This document shows positions 1 to 10,543 of a stretch of 64,000 nt of DNA, one piece after another. This DNA is from Hyphomicrobiales bacterium (lineage in GTDB: Bacteria; Pseudomonadota; Alphaproteobacteria; Rhizobiales; Rhizobiaceae), in the NCBI GenBank assembly GCA_900469445.1, contig UBXM01000001.1:1-64000 (forward strand). The letters are read 5' to 3'. The notes under the pieces were generated by a model. It did no database searches. It worked only from the letters and a program-made list of their open reading frames with translations, and was not told the DNA's origin. A program made the position numbers and the translations under genes. Each line of letters begins with the position of its first letter. Position 1 is the stretch's first letter.

Positions 1-91
1 GCACAGGGTTTTCGTCGTCATAAAATTACGATACTGCCCACCCCGGCCCTCCCAAGAGCCATCAAAAAATCTTTTCTGAACTGGAATCAGT

Positions 92-1396
92 ATGACAAAC
101 GCGACGCCCTCCGCTTCGCCGTCTGCTGAGCCGTTAGCGCCTGTTGCAACGAATTCGCCTGCACAAGTCCTGACGGCCAGCGTGGTCGGCACGACGATCG
201 AGTTTTTCGATTTTTATGTATATGCGACCGCAGCCGTCCTGGTCTTCCCGACGCTGTTCTTCCCCGGCAGCGATCCGACAAGCGCGCTTCTCGCATCCTT
301 TGCCACCTTCTCGATCGCGTTTTTTGCACGCCCCCTCGGTGCGATCGTGTTCGGTCACTACGGCGACCGTATCGGCCGCAAGACAACACTGGTCGCCGCA
401 CTTTTGACCATGGGTATTTCCACGGTCGTGATCGGCATCCTGCCGACCTATGAACAGATCGGCGTCGTTGCACCGCTGCTTCTGGCAATCTGCCGTTTCG
501 GCCAGGGCTTCGGCCTCGGTGGCGAATGGGGCGGTGCTGTCCTGCTGGCAACCGAAAACGCCCCTCCGGGCAAGCGCAGCTGGTACGGCATGTTCCCGCA
601 GCTCGGCGCGCCGCTTGGCCTGTTCCTGTCTTCCGGCGTATTCTGGATCCTGCTGCACTTCATGTCGCAGGAAGCTCTGCTCAGCTGGGGCTGGCGCGTG
701 CCGTTCATCGCGTCGATCATACTCGTCGCCGTTGGCCTTTGGGTTCGCCTTTCGATCACCGAAACACCGGCCTTCCAGAAGGCGATCGACAGCCATGAAC
801 GCGTTGAAGTGCCGGTCGCCGAACTCTTCCGCAAGCACAAGCGCAGCCTGGTGCTTGGCACGTTCGTGGCGCTTGCCACCTTCGTATTGTTCTATATCGG
901 CTCGGCCTATCTTCTGTCCTACAACGTCAAGGTCCTGAAGATGTCGTTCCTCGATGCGCTGGAAGTTCAGCTTCTCGGCTCCATCGTCTTCGGTATCTTC
1001 ATCGTCGTGATCGGCAAGCTTGCCGAGCGTTATGGCCGTCGCGAAATGCTGATCCTCACCACGGTGCTGATCGCTGCCTTCTCGTTCATCCTGCCGGCTC
1101 TGATGACCAATGGCGAAGGCATGATCTTCCTGTTCGTGATCCTTGCCATGGTGCTGATGGGCATGACCTATGGCCTGATCGGCACGGCGCTTGCCGCTCC
1201 GTTCCCGACCTCGGTTCGCTATACCGGCTCGTCGATCACCTTCAACTTTGCCGGCATCTTCGGCGCCTCCCTGGCTCCTTATATCGCCACTTACCTGCAG
1301 GCGAATTACGGCATGGCCTATGTCGGCTATTACCTGTTTGTCGCAGCGCTCATCACGCTTGCCTGCATCTTCCTGTCAGGCAAGGAAGAAGTCTGA
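92..1396 (+). CDS. MFS transporter, metabolite:H+ symporter (MHS) type
   Basis: A 434-residue inner-membrane secondary transporter with about twelve hydrophobic segments. The loop between helices 2 and 3 carries the MFS signature GHYGDRIGRK (about residues 89-98), and the GEWGGA segment near residue 150 is typical of the MHS branch (ProP, ShiA and KgtP relatives). The substrate cannot be read from sequence; proton-driven uptake of an organic acid or osmolyte is the family expectation. The start ATG has GGAA about 7 nt upstream. The gene is monocistronic in the visible window. It converges on the end of the minus-strand dcw cluster and ends at a strong hairpin terminator. A second MHS transporter lies at 48586-49935. 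Confidence 0.85.
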   Translation: MTNATPSASPSAEPLAPVATNSPAQVLTASVVGTTIEFFDFYVYATAAVLVFPTLFFPGSDPTSALLASFATFSIAFFARPLGAIVFGHYGDRIGRKTTLVAALLTMGISTVVIGILPTYEQIGVVAPLLLAICRFGQGFGLGGEWGGAVLLATENAPPGKRSWYGMFPQLGAPLGLFLSSGVFWILLHFMSQEALLSWGWRVPFIASIILVAVGLWVRLSITETPAFQKAIDSHERVEVPVAELFRKHKRSLVLGTFVALATFVLFYIGSAYLLSYNVKVLKMSFLDALEVQLLGSIVFGIFIVVIGKLAERYGRREMLILTTVLIAAFSFILPALMTNGEGMIFLFVILAMVLMGMTYGLIGTALAAPFPTSVRYTGSSITFNFAGIFGASLAPYIATYLQANYGMAYVGYYLFVAALITLACIFLSGKEEV

Positions 1397-1426
1397 TCTG
1401 ATCCAGACCGGATTCAACTCATAAGA

Positions 1427-1466
1427 AAAGCCCGCGAAGCCATTGGCCTCGCGGGCTTTTTTTTAT
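1427..1466. terminator. Bidirectional intrinsic terminator
   Basis: The stem AAGCCCGCGA / TCGCGGGCTT surrounds an inner GCC-ATT-GGC hairpin, followed on the plus strand by eight T residues and on the minus strand by TTTT. It lies between the convergent MHS transporter (+) and the last small gene of the dcw cluster (-), so it probably ends both transcripts. Confidence 0.85.
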
Positions 1467-1490
1467 TTCCAGACCTTACCGAGTCTCCGA

Positions 1491-1616
1491 TTACTTTCCG
1501 GAGCGGATATGCACCTTTCGGCGATTGCTCCGCTCGTTAAGAAGCACGGCAATCCAACCGGCGCCCGCGATCACGAACGGCAAAATATAGAGAAAAAAGA
1601 ATGTTGGGGCATTCAT
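1491..1616 (-). CDS. Small single-span membrane protein (41 aa)
   Basis: A 41-residue frame that begins MNAPTFFFLYILPFVIAG and ends in a basic tail (NRRKVHIRSGK). It has one clear hydrophobic helix at residues 5-26, so an N-out/C-in membrane peptide is plausible. Its ATG overlaps the stop of the 75-aa gene upstream by four bases (ATGA), which suggests translational coupling, and the frame ends just before the shared terminator. No family is recognised. It could be a spurious short frame, but the coupling and the hydrophobic-then-basic composition favour a real gene. Confidence 0.5.
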   Translation of the reverse strand: MNAPTFFFLYILPFVIAGAGWIAVLLNERSNRRKVHIRSGK

Positions 1617-1840
1617 GCTATCAGCCCTCCAAGTGCACGTCTTGCACTCAAATGTAGTATCAAAGCACCCAAAAGCCAAGCCATGGTGGAAATGGCAGTC
1701 GACAGTGAAATACTGAGCGACAGCGAGCCGGCCGAAAGCGATATCGCCGGTGCAATGAAACCGGCAGCGACGCAAGCTGTCGAAAGCCGGTCCAATGAAT
1801 TGGCCAGAAGCTTGGTCCGTTCATTGTGTACAAGCGTCAT
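1613..1840 (-). CDS. Small membrane protein (75 aa) downstream of murB
   Basis: 75 residues starting MTLVHNERTKLLANSLDRLS, then two hydrophobic stretches (about 22-45 and 50-68) rich in Ala, Ser, Leu and Ile. The ATG is preceded by a near-perfect Shine-Dalgarno, GGAGG, five bases upstream, which is strong evidence for translation. It starts 31 nt after murB on the same strand and overlaps the next small gene, so it is probably the penultimate gene of the dcw transcript. Small proteins with this N-terminus occur in rhizobia without an assigned function. A role in envelope biogenesis would be inference from position only. Confidence 0.65.
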   Translation of the reverse strand: MTLVHNERTKLLANSLDRLSTACVAAGFIAPAISLSAGSLSLSISLSTAISTMAWLLGALILHLSARRALGGLIA

Positions 1841-1871
1841 TCACGCCTCCTGAACGGACCGAGCCAGCCGA

Positions 1872-2846
1872 TTACTCCGTGGTCGCCCCCTGGAAAGGCT
1901 TGACCTCACGACCGGGCATGAAAATGCCGAGCCGCTTGATTTCCCATTCCAGCTTGATGTCGGAATGTTCGAACACGCGCTGGCGAACCATCTCGCCGAG
2001 ATATTCCAGATCGTAGCCAGTCGCGTGGCCGATATTGATCATGAAATTGCAATGCAGCGACGACATCTGAGCGCCGCCATTCATCAGACCACGGCAGCCC
2101 GCATCGTCGATCAGCTTCCAGGCGGAGTGGCCCGGCGGGTTCTTGAATGTCGAACCGCCGGTCTTTTCCTTGATCGGCTGCACGGTTTCGCGATGCTGAC
2201 GCACGGCATCCATCTCGGCGCGGATCTTGGCCCGTTCTTCCGGGTATCCCTCGAAGACGGCATGCGTGAAGATCAGATCCTTCGGCGCCGTCGTATGACG
2301 ATAGGTATAGCCCATGTCCTCCCTGGAGAGCACATGCTGATTGCCCTGCCGGTCGACGGCATGAACCTCGATCACGCGCTGGGAGGTCTCGCCGCCATTG
2401 GCGCCGGCATTCATCCGCAATGCGCCGCCGATCGAGCCGGGGATGCCGTAATAGAAGGCAAAGCCGCCGATACCATTATCCATGGCCATCGCGGCGATGT
2501 GCTTGTCGGGGCAGATCGCACCCGCACGAATACGGTTCTCGCCGACCAGCTCTACCTGTCCGAAGCCCTTGGCCGAAAGCCGGACGACAACGCCCGGGAT
2601 ACCCCCGTCGCGGACGAGAAGGTTCGACCCGACGCCGACAACCGTCAGCGGAACTTCCGCCGGCAACAGTTTCAGGAACGTCACCAGATCGTCGACATCA
2701 TGCGGCTGGAACATCAGTTCTGCCAATCCGCCCGCCTGGAACCAGGTTACCCGCTCCATCGATGCGTCCGGAGTTAACCGCCCACGCAACTGGTTCACGC
2801 CCTCCCCGAGCGAGGCCAGCAGCTTTTCCCCATCTACCTGCTTCAT
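1872..2846 (-). CDS. murB: UDP-N-acetylenolpyruvoylglucosamine reductase MurB
   Basis: Cytosolic FAD enzyme that uses NADPH to reduce UDP-GlcNAc-enolpyruvate to UDP-MurNAc, the second committed step of murein precursor synthesis. FAD-binding motifs [12 protein letters not shown] (about residues 70-81) and [15 protein letters not shown] (about 134-148) are visible, as is GGSTFKNP (about 230) with the catalytic serine of the type I family. The chosen start gives 324 residues, normal for type I MurB. It follows the murC stop by two bases and has AGGA about 8 nt upstream; a longer reading would extend into murC. murB is usually followed by ddl and ftsQ in rhizobia, but here two small membrane genes and a terminator follow. 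Confidence 0.95.
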   Translation of the reverse strand: MKQVDGEKLLASLGEGVNQLRGRLTPDASMERVTWFQAGGLAELMFQPHDVDDLVTFLKLLPAEVPLTVVGVGSNLLVRDGGIPGVVVRLSAKGFGQVELVGENRIRAGAICPDKHIAAMAMDNGIGGFAFYYGIPGSIGGALRMNAGANGGETSQRVIEVHAVDRQGNQHVLSREDMGYTYRHTTAPKDLIFTHAVFEGYPEERAKIRAEMDAVRQHRETVQPIKEKTGGSTFKNPPGHSAWKLIDDAGCRGLMNGGAQMSSLHCNFMINIGHATGYDLEYLGEMVRQRVFEHSDIKLEWEIKRLGIFMPGREVKPFQGATTE

Positions 2847-2848
2847 AC

Positions 2849-4258
2849 TTACTGTCCTGATATGCTTTCCAGTTCCCTCGGCAATGATGCCGCCCACTGC
2901 GTAATATTACCTGCTCCCAGAAGAACCACGAAATCACCTGGTTTCGCAATGCCTGAAACAATATGTGCCAGTTCGCCCGGCTGCGCCATATAGCGCGCAT
3001 CACGATGACCACCCGCACGGATTTTCGAAACCAGCGTCTCGGAATTGATGCCGTCGATCGGATCTTCGCCTGCCGCATAGACCGGTGCCAGGACAATACT
3101 GTCGGCATCGTTGAAGCAGGTCGCGAAATCCTCGAACAGGCTGGAGAGACGCGAGTAGCGATGCGGCTGGTGAACCGCGATGATGCGGCCGCTGCAGGCC
3201 TCGCGCGCAGCTCTCAGCACAGCTTTGATCTCGACCGGATGATGACCGTAGTCGTCGAATACCTGAACGCCGTTCCAGGTGCCCGTCAGCGTGAACCGAC
3301 GCTTGACGCCGCCGAAAGCGGCAAGTCCCTTGCGGATATCGTCTTCCGAAATGCCGAGACGGTTGGCGACGGCAATCGCCGCCGTGGCATTGGAAATATT
3401 GTGCCGGCCCGGCATGGGCAGGGTCAGGTCCTTGAAAGTGAAGATCCGGCCGGTACGGCGGCGGCGAATCTCAACGTCGAAGGTCGCCTTCGTTCCGTCC
3501 ATGCGGATATTGGAGAAACGCGCGTCCGCCTGCGGATTTTCACCGTAGGTTACGATCTTGCGATCCTCGATCTTGCCGACCAGTGCCTGAACTTCGGGAT
3601 GATCGATGCAAAGCACGCCAAAGCCGTAGAATGGAACATTCTCGACGAACTGACGGAAGGCGGCCCGCACGGCATCGAAATTGCCGTAATGATCCAGATG
3701 CTCTGGATCGATATTGGTGATGACCGCCACTTCGGCCGGCAGCTTCAGGAAGGTGCCATCCGATTCGTCCGCCTCGACCACCATCCACTCGCCCTCGCCC
3801 ATGCGGGCGTTGGTGCCGTAAGCGTTGATGATACCGCCATTGATGACCGTCGGATCAAGCCCGCCGGCATCCAGCAGCGTGGCAACCATCGACGTGGTCG
3901 TCGTTTTGCCATGCGTACCGCCAATGGCAATCGCGTTGCGGAAACGCATCAGTTCCGCCAGCATTTCGGCACGGCGCACGATCGGCAGCGATTTTTCACG
4001 CGCGGCGATCAGTTCGGGATTGGTTTTCTTGATCGCGGTCGAAACGACGACGACTTCCGCATCACCGAGATTATTGGCTTCGTGGCCGACAAAAACCTCG
4101 ATGCCCTTGTCACGAAGACGCTGCACATTGGCGCTATCCGACTGGTCGGATCCCTGGACGCGATGGCCGAGATTATGCAGCACTTCGGCAATGCCGCTCA
4201 TGCCGATGCCACCGATGCCGATAAAATGTACGAGGCCGATGGCCTTGGGCATCTTCAT
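2849..4258 (-). CDS. murC: UDP-N-acetylmuramate--L-alanine ligase MurC
   Basis: ATP-dependent ligase that adds L-alanine to UDP-MurNAc in the cytosol, the first peptide-stem step. The 469-residue length is typical. The N-terminal Rossmann domain has [12 protein letters not shown] (about 11-22), the Mur-ligase P-loop [11 protein letters not shown] is near 113-123, and the central DESDGTF segment follows. The C-terminal domain has the conserved DDYGHHP and HQPHRYSR motifs. The start codon overlaps the murG stop by four bases (ATGA) and the stop is two bases before murB, so this part of the cluster is tightly coupled. Confidence 0.97.
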   Translation of the reverse strand: MKMPKAIGLVHFIGIGGIGMSGIAEVLHNLGHRVQGSDQSDSANVQRLRDKGIEVFVGHEANNLGDAEVVVVSTAIKKTNPELIAAREKSLPIVRRAEMLAELMRFRNAIAIGGTHGKTTTTSMVATLLDAGGLDPTVINGGIINAYGTNARMGEGEWMVVEADESDGTFLKLPAEVAVITNIDPEHLDHYGNFDAVRAAFRQFVENVPFYGFGVLCIDHPEVQALVGKIEDRKIVTYGENPQADARFSNIRMDGTKATFDVEIRRRRTGRIFTFKDLTLPMPGRHNISNATAAIAVANRLGISEDDIRKGLAAFGGVKRRFTLTGTWNGVQVFDDYGHHPVEIKAVLRAAREACSGRIIAVHQPHRYSRLSSLFEDFATCFNDADSIVLAPVYAAGEDPIDGINSETLVSKIRAGGHRDARYMAQPGELAHIVSGIAKPGDFVVLLGAGNITQWAASLPRELESISGQ

Positions 4259-5394
4259 GCCTGAACTCCACTATTTTTCTTGTTCTTGTATTCGGCGATC
4301 GGGCGCTTTTCTGCAATAGCAATGACGAGATCAGCCAGATCTTCGGTCGCATCAGGCCTGCCCGCCTTCTTGGCATCGGCGGCGATGACTTCCAGCCGAT
4401 CGGGCTCGTTCATGGCCGCAGCCAGAAGAGCCGACAGTTTTTCCGGCGAAAGATCGGACTGCGCAACAACCTGCGCACCACCTTGGGCAACCAGTGCCGC
4501 CGCATTTGCCGCCTGATCGTGATCGAGTGCATAAGGGTATGGCACGAGGATCGACGGACGTCCGATGACCGAAAGCTCGCTCACCGTCGATGCGCCGGAA
4601 CGGCAGATGACGAGATGCGCCTCCGCCAGGCGGTCCGCCATGTCGGAAAAGAACGGCGCGATATCGGCGGAAGACTTCAGTTTTGCAAAACAGGAGGTGA
4701 CGCGATCCTTGTCCTCGGGACGCGCCTGCTGGGTCACGATAAGACGCTCCCTCAGACCCGGCTCGAGAAGGCTGATCGCCGTCGGCACGGCCGAGGAAAA
4801 GAATTGCGCGCCTTGGCTGCCACCGAATACCACGAGCCGGAACGGATCCTGTCCACGCGACGCGACATAAGGGATCTTGGCCGCATCCAATATCGGCGGT
4901 CGGACGGGATTGCCGGTCACCACGATCTTCGCGGCATGTTCGCCCCGGCCTTCCGGCAGAAATCCGCCGGCAATCGCCTGCACGCGCTTGGCAAGCGCCT
5001 TGTTGGCCCGGCCCATGACCGCGTTCTGCTCATGGATCAGGGTCGGGATGCCAAGCCCGCTCGACGCAAGCAGAGGCGGCACAGTCGGATAGCCGCCGAA
5101 ACCGACGACCGCCAGCGGCCGCAGGCGCGCCATCAGCTTGCGCGCGGTGCGAAGCCCTCTCCACAGAGTGAAGGCCGTTTTCGCCATGGCAAGCGGGTTC
5201 TTCGACGCGAATGTCGCCGAAGGCACGACATGGATATCGTCGGCGGGAAACTTTCCGGCGAACCGTTCCGCCCGGCTGTCCGTCACCAGATGAACGGCGT
5301 AACCGCGTTGTCTCAGTTCATGCCCGAGCGCTTCTGCGGGAAAAAGATGGCCGCCGGTTCCCCCGGCGGCAAGAACGATCGTACCCTTGCTCAT
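4255..5394 (-). CDS. murG: Lipid II synthase: UDP-GlcNAc transferase MurG
   Basis: Peripheral inner-membrane glycosyltransferase (GT28) that transfers GlcNAc from UDP-GlcNAc to lipid I, making lipid II. The N-terminal glycine loop [10 protein letters not shown] (about 11-20) is the family hallmark. The second domain has [11 protein letters not shown] and the donor-binding [11 protein letters not shown]. The 379-residue length is slightly longer than E. coli MurG because of a polar C-terminal tail rich in Lys and Asn. It lies four bases after ftsW and overlaps murC by four bases. Confidence 0.97.
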   Translation of the reverse strand: MSKGTIVLAAGGTGGHLFPAEALGHELRQRGYAVHLVTDSRAERFAGKFPADDIHVVPSATFASKNPLAMAKTAFTLWRGLRTARKLMARLRPLAVVGFGGYPTVPPLLASSGLGIPTLIHEQNAVMGRANKALAKRVQAIAGGFLPEGRGEHAAKIVVTGNPVRPPILDAAKIPYVASRGQDPFRLVVFGGSQGAQFFSSAVPTAISLLEPGLRERLIVTQQARPEDKDRVTSCFAKLKSSADIAPFFSDMADRLAEAHLVICRSGASTVSELSVIGRPSILVPYPYALDHDQAANAAALVAQGGAQVVAQSDLSPEKLSALLAAAMNEPDRLEVIAADAKKAGRPDATEDLADLVIAIAEKRPIAEYKNKKNSGVQA

Positions 5395-5398
5395 TCAT

Positions 5399-6553
5399 TC
5401 ACTCCGCAGGAACACCATGGGCGACGCGGAACAGGCTCCGTTCCTGCGCCCGTTTTTCCGGACGATGGCGTGTGAGCGCCAGAATGAACCCGGCGGTGAT
5501 GCAGATGGCAACCTGCGACGAGCCACCATAGGAGATCAGCGGCAGAGTCATGCCTTTTGCAGGCATCAGCTCGAGGTTGACCCCGATATTGATCATCGAC
5601 TGGATGCCGATCAGAAGCACCAGACCGGCCACCGCAAAGCGGTTGAAATCGTTGCGCTCCTTGAAGGCATGGTTCAGCCCGCGAAGCACGATGAAGGCGA
5701 AGATCAGAACCAGTACCATGCAGAAGATGATGCCGAACTCTTCAGCAGCGACAGAGAACACGAAGTCGGTATGGCTGTCGGGCAGGATACGCTTGACGAT
5801 GCCCTCGCCCGGCCCCTGGCCGAACCAGCTGCCGCGAACAATGGCTTCATGCGCGGTCTCGATCTGGAAACGATCGCCTTCGCCGGTCAGGAACTTGTCG
5901 AAGCGCGCCGTGACGTGCGGCAGCATGTAATAGGCCGCGACAAGCCCGCCTGCACCGACCCCGCCCAGCAGGAAAATCCAGATCCACGGCATCCCGGCCA
6001 TGAAGAACATGCCACCCCAGACGACGCTGGTCAGGATTGTCTGGCCAAGGTCGGGCTGAGCGACGAGAAGTGCGGCAACGATGCCGAACAGGATGATCGC
6101 AAAGAGATTGCCTGGAATTTCAGGCTGGCGCGCGTGTTCGGAGAACAGCCAGGCGCAGACAATGACGAAGGCCGGCTTCATGAATTCCGAGGGCTGGATG
6201 GAGAAAGCCCCGACACCGATCCATCGGCGGGCGCCCTTGACCTCGACACCGATGAACAGCGCCAGCACCATCATGACCAGTGAAACGGCAAGAAGAATGA
6301 TTGCCGCCCGCCTGATCTGCCTGGGACTGAGGAAGGAAAGGCCGATCATGACCGCGATCGATGGTATGATGAACAGTGCATGGCGCTCGACGAAGTGAAA
6401 GCTGTCGAGACCGATGCGTTCTGCAACCGCCGGGGATGCGGCGAAGGAGAGCATGAAGCCAAGCCCCATCAGAAGGATGAAGGCTGCGAGGAAATAGCGG
6501 TCGATCGTCCAGAACCAGTCTGCGAGCGGCCCTCGGTCTGCGCGGCTTACCAT
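5399..6553 (-). CDS. ftsW: Septal peptidoglycan glycosyltransferase FtsW
   Basis: SEDS-family polytopic membrane protein of 384 residues with about ten transmembrane helices. SEDS proteins polymerise lipid II into glycan strands and work with a class B PBP, here FtsI from the same cluster. Conserved features include QPSEFMKPAF in mid-protein, the QPDLGQT segment, and the C-terminal PLISYGGSS motif diagnostic of FtsW/RodA/SpoVE. Position between murD and murG favours FtsW over RodA. It starts four bases after the murD stop. Confidence 0.96.
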   Translation of the reverse strand: MVSRADRGPLADWFWTIDRYFLAAFILLMGLGFMLSFAASPAVAERIGLDSFHFVERHALFIIPSIAVMIGLSFLSPRQIRRAAIILLAVSLVMMVLALFIGVEVKGARRWIGVGAFSIQPSEFMKPAFVIVCAWLFSEHARQPEIPGNLFAIILFGIVAALLVAQPDLGQTILTSVVWGGMFFMAGMPWIWIFLLGGVGAGGLVAAYYMLPHVTARFDKFLTGEGDRFQIETAHEAIVRGSWFGQGPGEGIVKRILPDSHTDFVFSVAAEEFGIIFCMVLVLIFAFIVLRGLNHAFKERNDFNRFAVAGLVLLIGIQSMINIGVNLELMPAKGMTLPLISYGGSSQVAICITAGFILALTRHRPEKRAQERSLFRVAHGVPAE

Positions 6554-6557
6554 TGTC

Positions 6558-7964
6558 TCAGCTCCTGTTTCCGGTTTCGACCAGCATGGTCACATCCTGC
6601 AGGCCTGCCACGAGCTGCACGAAGGCGTCCCCGCGGACTTCGAAATTCTTGAATTGATCGAAGCTTGCGCATGCCGGCGAGAGCATCACCGCCGAGGACA
6701 AACTGTCGTCGTCGGCGTCTGCGGCTGCATGGGCGACAGCCTGATCCAGCGTGCCGGAGATTTCATAGCACACGCTTTCGCCCAATGTGGCCGCGAATGC
6801 CGGCGCGGCTTCTCCGATCAGATAAGCTTTCACTATATGAGGGAAAAGTGGTGCGAGGCTTGCGATACCGCCTTCCTTGGGAAGACCACCGGCAATCCAG
6901 TAGATCCGGTCGTAGCTCGAAAGCGCCGGGGCAGCCGCCTCGGCATTCGTCGCCTTCGAATCGTTGACGAAAACAACCTCGCCACGACGACCGACCGGTT
7001 GCATCCGGTGCTTGAGACCGGGAAACGAGTTCAGCCCCTTGCGGATTTCATCCGCAGAAAGTCCGACGGCGAGGCAGGCGGCAATCGCTGCTGCAGCGTT
7101 CTGGGCGTTGTGAGCGCCCTTCAGCGTCTGGATGCCATCGAGCTCGGCAATTTCTTCCGCGGCTCCCGCATGCGCCTGGATGAGCCGCGTGCCGTCGGCA
7201 TAGATGCCGTCTGCGACAGGGCTACGCTTGGAAATCCTCTCGACCTTGACACCTGCCCGTTCGATCCGATCCGCGATCATCGTGCAGTAGCTGTCATCCA
7301 CGCCGATGATCGCCGTATCGCTGCCGGCCACCAGGCGTTCCTTGATGTCGGCATAATGCTGCATCGTGCCGTGGCGATCGAGATGGTCTGGCGTCAGATT
7401 CAGAAGGATACCGGCGGTAGGATTGAGCGTCGGTGCGAGGTCGATCTGGTAGGATGAGCATTCGACAACGTAGAACCGCCCGGCCTTCGGTTCATCAAGC
7501 GTCAGAACCGCCGTGCCGATATTGCCGCCAAGCTGCGTATCCCGACCGCTCGCTTTCAGGATATGCGCGATCAGTGCCGTCGTCGTCGACTTGCCGTTTG
7601 TGCCGGTAATGGCAATCAACGGGCAGTCCGGCGCATGAGCGCGGCGCTCCCTCACGAACAATTCGACATCGCCGATAACCTCGACGCCCGCGGCTTTTGC
7701 CAGATCGACGGTCCAGTGCGGCTTCGGATGGGTCAGGGGCACGCCCGGCGACAGCACGAAAGCGGCCTGTTTCGACCACTCTATCCCCCTCAGGTCGGCA
7801 ACGGTTATGCCGGCCTGCGATGCCCTGGTTACGCTGTCGGGATTGTCATCCCACGCCGTGACATTCGCCCCGCCCGCAACAAGCGCCTGTGCCGTCGCGA
7901 GACCCGATCCGCCGAGGCCGAACAGTGCTACATTTCTATCCTTGAATGTCGTAACCGGGATCAT
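6558..7964 (-). CDS. murD: UDP-MurNAc-L-alanine--D-glutamate ligase MurD
   Basis: Cytosolic ATP-dependent ligase that adds D-glutamate to UDP-MurNAc-L-Ala. The chosen ATG gives 468 residues starting [21 protein letters not shown], where FGLGGSG is the N-terminal nucleotide-binding loop. An upstream start would run into mraY. The P-loop [13 protein letters not shown] lies near 115-127, [10 protein letters not shown] in the central domain and NDSKATN in the C-terminal region, all typical of MurD. It begins 16 nt after the mraY stop; the ribosome binding site is weak. Confidence 0.95.
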   Translation of the reverse strand: MIPVTTFKDRNVALFGLGGSGLATAQALVAGGANVTAWDDNPDSVTRASQAGITVADLRGIEWSKQAAFVLSPGVPLTHPKPHWTVDLAKAAGVEVIGDVELFVRERRAHAPDCPLIAITGTNGKSTTTALIAHILKASGRDTQLGGNIGTAVLTLDEPKAGRFYVVECSSYQIDLAPTLNPTAGILLNLTPDHLDRHGTMQHYADIKERLVAGSDTAIIGVDDSYCTMIADRIERAGVKVERISKRSPVADGIYADGTRLIQAHAGAAEEIAELDGIQTLKGAHNAQNAAAAIAACLAVGLSADEIRKGLNSFPGLKHRMQPVGRRGEVVFVNDSKATNAEAAAPALSSYDRIYWIAGGLPKEGGIASLAPLFPHIVKAYLIGEAAPAFAATLGESVCYEISGTLDQAVAHAAADADDDSLSSAVMLSPACASFDQFKNFEVRGDAFVQLVAGLQDVTMLVETGNRS

Positions 7965-7980
7965 CGCGTTATAACCGAAA

Positions 7981-9081
7981 TTACCGAAGCTTGAGTGTCG
8001 AAAGTCCGAGCATCGCAAGGCCGACGGCGATGATCCAGAAGCGGATCACGACCTGACTTTCCGTCCAGCCGAGCTTTTCGAAATGGTGGTGGATCGGCGC
8101 CATCAGGAACACCCGCTTGCCGGTCAGCTTGAAGAAGCCGACCTGAATGATGACCGACAGCGTTTCCATGACGAACAAGCCGCCGATGATCGCCATGACG
8201 ATCTCGTGCTTGGTGGCGACGGCCACAGAACCGATAAGGCCGCCGAGCGCCAGCGAACCTGTATCTCCCATGAAGATGGCGGCGGGCGGTGCGTTGAACC
8301 ACAGAAAGCCTAGTCCCGCGCCGATGACCGCGCCGAGAATGACCGCCAGTTCACCGGTGCCGGGTACGAAGTTGATCTGCAGGTAGTTTGCAAAAACGGC
8401 GTTACCGGCAAGATAGGCGATGACACCGAAAGATGCGGCGGCGATCATCACGGGGACGATCGCAAGTCCGTCTAGGCCATCCGTCAGGTTCACGGCGTTG
8501 CCCGCAGCAACGATCACGAAACCGCCGAACAGGATGAAGAACACGCCGACATTGAGGACGTATTCCTTGACGAACGGGAATGCGATCGATGTGGCAAGGT
8601 CGGGATTGGTGGTCTGCGAATGCATCGCCATGCGCATCATGAAGAAAACCGCCACACCGGCGATCAGGAACTCGATTGCAAGACGCGCCTTGCCGGAAAA
8701 ACCCTTGTCAGACTGCTTGGTGACCTTGAGATAGTCGTCATAAAAACCGATTGCGCCAAAACCGAGCGTGACCAAAAGCGTCGCCACGACATAAACGTTG
8801 GAAAGGTCTGCCCACAGCAGCGAACCGCCGACGATGCCGGCGAGAATCATCAGGCCGCCCATTGTCGGCGTACCGGCTTTCTTGAAATGGGTCTGCGGGC
8901 CATCGGCACGAATCGGTTGCCCTTTGCCCTGACGGACACGCAATGAATCGATCATGCGCGGACCGAACAGGAAGACGATCAGAGCAGACGTGAACAGAGC
9001 TGCGCCAGTCCGGAAGGTGATGTATCGGAACAAATTGAAAAACTGCAGTTCGTCCGACAGTTCGACAAGCCAGATCAGCAT
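7981..9081 (-). CDS. mraY: Phospho-N-acetylmuramoyl-pentapeptide transferase MraY
   Basis: Inner-membrane enzyme of about ten helices that moves phospho-MurNAc-pentapeptide from UDP to undecaprenyl phosphate, forming lipid I. The 366 residues contain the catalytic motifs FYDDYLKV (about 115-122), [10 protein letters not shown] (near 190) and the cytoplasmic [13 protein letters not shown] loop near the C-terminus, all hallmarks of MraY. It lies 28 nt after murF within the dcw cluster. Confidence 0.97.
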   Translation of the reverse strand: MLIWLVELSDELQFFNLFRYITFRTGAALFTSALIVFLFGPRMIDSLRVRQGKGQPIRADGPQTHFKKAGTPTMGGLMILAGIVGGSLLWADLSNVYVVATLLVTLGFGAIGFYDDYLKVTKQSDKGFSGKARLAIEFLIAGVAVFFMMRMAMHSQTTNPDLATSIAFPFVKEYVLNVGVFFILFGGFVIVAAGNAVNLTDGLDGLAIVPVMIAAASFGVIAYLAGNAVFANYLQINFVPGTGELAVILGAVIGAGLGFLWFNAPPAAIFMGDTGSLALGGLIGSVAVATKHEIVMAIIGGLFVMETLSVIIQVGFFKLTGKRVFLMAPIHHHFEKLGWTESQVVIRFWIIAVGLAMLGLSTLKLR

Positions 9082-9109
9082 GAGGGCCCTTTCCCGAAGC
9101 CGCTAAAAT

Positions 9110-10543
9110 TCAAAGTTGGTGGTCCGTGTCGGGGAATGCCGGATAGTTGTCAAGCAAAGCGCTGACGATCTTGCCGAAGCCGATGCCGAGCGACGACTTC
9201 ACCATGACGACGTCACCGGGTATCACAGAGCGGACGGCATAGTTCGAAAGTTCGGATGTCTGCTCGAAATACGCGACATCGACACTCTCCGGCAGCGCAT
9301 CGCGCAACACGCTCATTTCCTTGCCCGCAAGCCAGACATGCTCGATCCCGGCAGCAAGCAGCGGTCCGACCAACTCCTCGTGCAACTGCGGCGAAAACTC
9401 ACCCATCTCCAGCATGTCGCCCAACACAGCGATCCGCCGACCAGTCAGTTCCGGAGTGGTCGAGGCAAGCAGCGCGATCGCAGCGCGCATCGAAGCCGGA
9501 TTGGCATTGTAGCTTTCGTCGATCAGCGTCAGATGCCCCTCGCCGATACCCAGCCTGTGGCGTTCGCCCCTGCCTTTGACCGCTTTCAGCTCAGCCAGCG
9601 CCGCGATTGCGCGATCGAGATCCGCGCCGACGAGATCGCAGGCTGCAAGCGCAGCCACGGCGTTTTCAGCGATATGCCGGCCGGGCGCACCGATCTTGAT
9701 TTCACGCGTTTCGCCGTCGAGAACCGCCCAGATCGTCGACCCTTCGCCATCGCCCTCGAAATCGGCGAGACGGAAATCCGCCTTGGCATGCTGGCCGAAG
9801 CTGCAAATCCGCACCACACCAGCTTCCTGAGCGCGCTGAGCCAGGAACTCGAACTGCTTGATATCCCGGTTGAGCACGGCGACCCCACCTTCGACGACAC
9901 CGTCGAAAATTTCGGCCTTGGCTGCAGCAATCTCGTCCAGATTGTTGAAATGTCCGAGATGAGCAGCCGCGATCGTCGTGATGATTGCCACATGCGGCCT
10001 CACCATCTGCGTAAGCGGCGTGATTTCGCCGGCATGATTCATGCCGATCTCGAAGACGCCGTAATCGGTATCTGATGGCATGCGCGCAAGTGTCAGCGGC
10101 ACACCCCAGTGATTGTTGAAGGATGCGACGGCGGCATGCACCTTGCCCGAAGGCGCGAGCACTTGGCGCAGCATTTCCTTGGTCGTTGTCTTGCCGACCG
10201 ATCCTGTCACTCCGATGATACGGGCGCGGCTGCGGGCGCGAGATGCCACCGCCAGCTTGCCGAGTGCCACAAGCACGTCCTCGACCACGATCATCGGCGC
10301 GGTCAACCGGCCCATTGCGGGAAGCTTGCCTTCACTGACGACGATCAGCGAGGCGCCATTGGCAACCGCGATGCTCGCATAATCATGACCGTCGACGCGA
10401 TCGCCCTTGATGGCAAAAAACGCCTCGCCCGCACCGATGGAGCGGCTGTCGATCGAGATGCCTGTAATGCCTTCAGGAAGCATGCCGATGGGACGGCCTT
10501 CCATGATGGCCGTCATCTCTTCCGATGTCCAAAGAAAGCTCAC
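9110..10543 (-). CDS. murF: UDP-MurNAc-tripeptide--D-alanyl-D-alanine ligase MurF
   Basis: Adds D-Ala-D-Ala to UDP-MurNAc-tripeptide in the cytosol, completing the pentapeptide precursor. The 477 residues have the expected three-domain Mur-ligase layout. The P-loop [17 protein letters not shown] is near 108-124, [10 protein letters not shown] follows in the central domain, and [11 protein letters not shown] is the MurF-specific motif near 342. Its start overlaps the murE stop by four bases (ATGA), implying coupled translation. Confidence 0.96.
   Translation of the reverse strand: MSFLWTSEEMTAIMEGRPIGMLPEGITGISIDSRSIGAGEAFFAIKGDRVDGHDYASIAVANGASLIVVSEGKLPAMGRLTAPMIVVEDVLVALGKLAVASRARSRARIIGVTGSVGKTTTKEMLRQVLAPSGKVHAAVASFNNHWGVPLTLARMPSDTDYGVFEIGMNHAGEITPLTQMVRPHVAIITTIAAAHLGHFNNLDEIAAAKAEIFDGVVEGGVAVLNRDIKQFEFLAQRAQEAGVVRICSFGQHAKADFRLADFEGDGEGSTIWAVLDGETREIKIGAPGRHIAENAVAALAACDLVGADLDRAIAALAELKAVKGRGERHRLGIGEGHLTLIDESYNANPASMRAAIALLASTTPELTGRRIAVLGDMLEMGEFSPQLHEELVGPLLAAGIEHVWLAGKEMSVLRDALPESVDVAYFEQTSELSNYAVRSVIPGDVVMVKSSLGIGFGKIVSALLDNYPAFPDTDHQL

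Noticed and set aside
2963..4264. 433-codon open frame opposite murC
   Set aside because: Shadow of murC; codon pattern belongs to the minus-strand gene.
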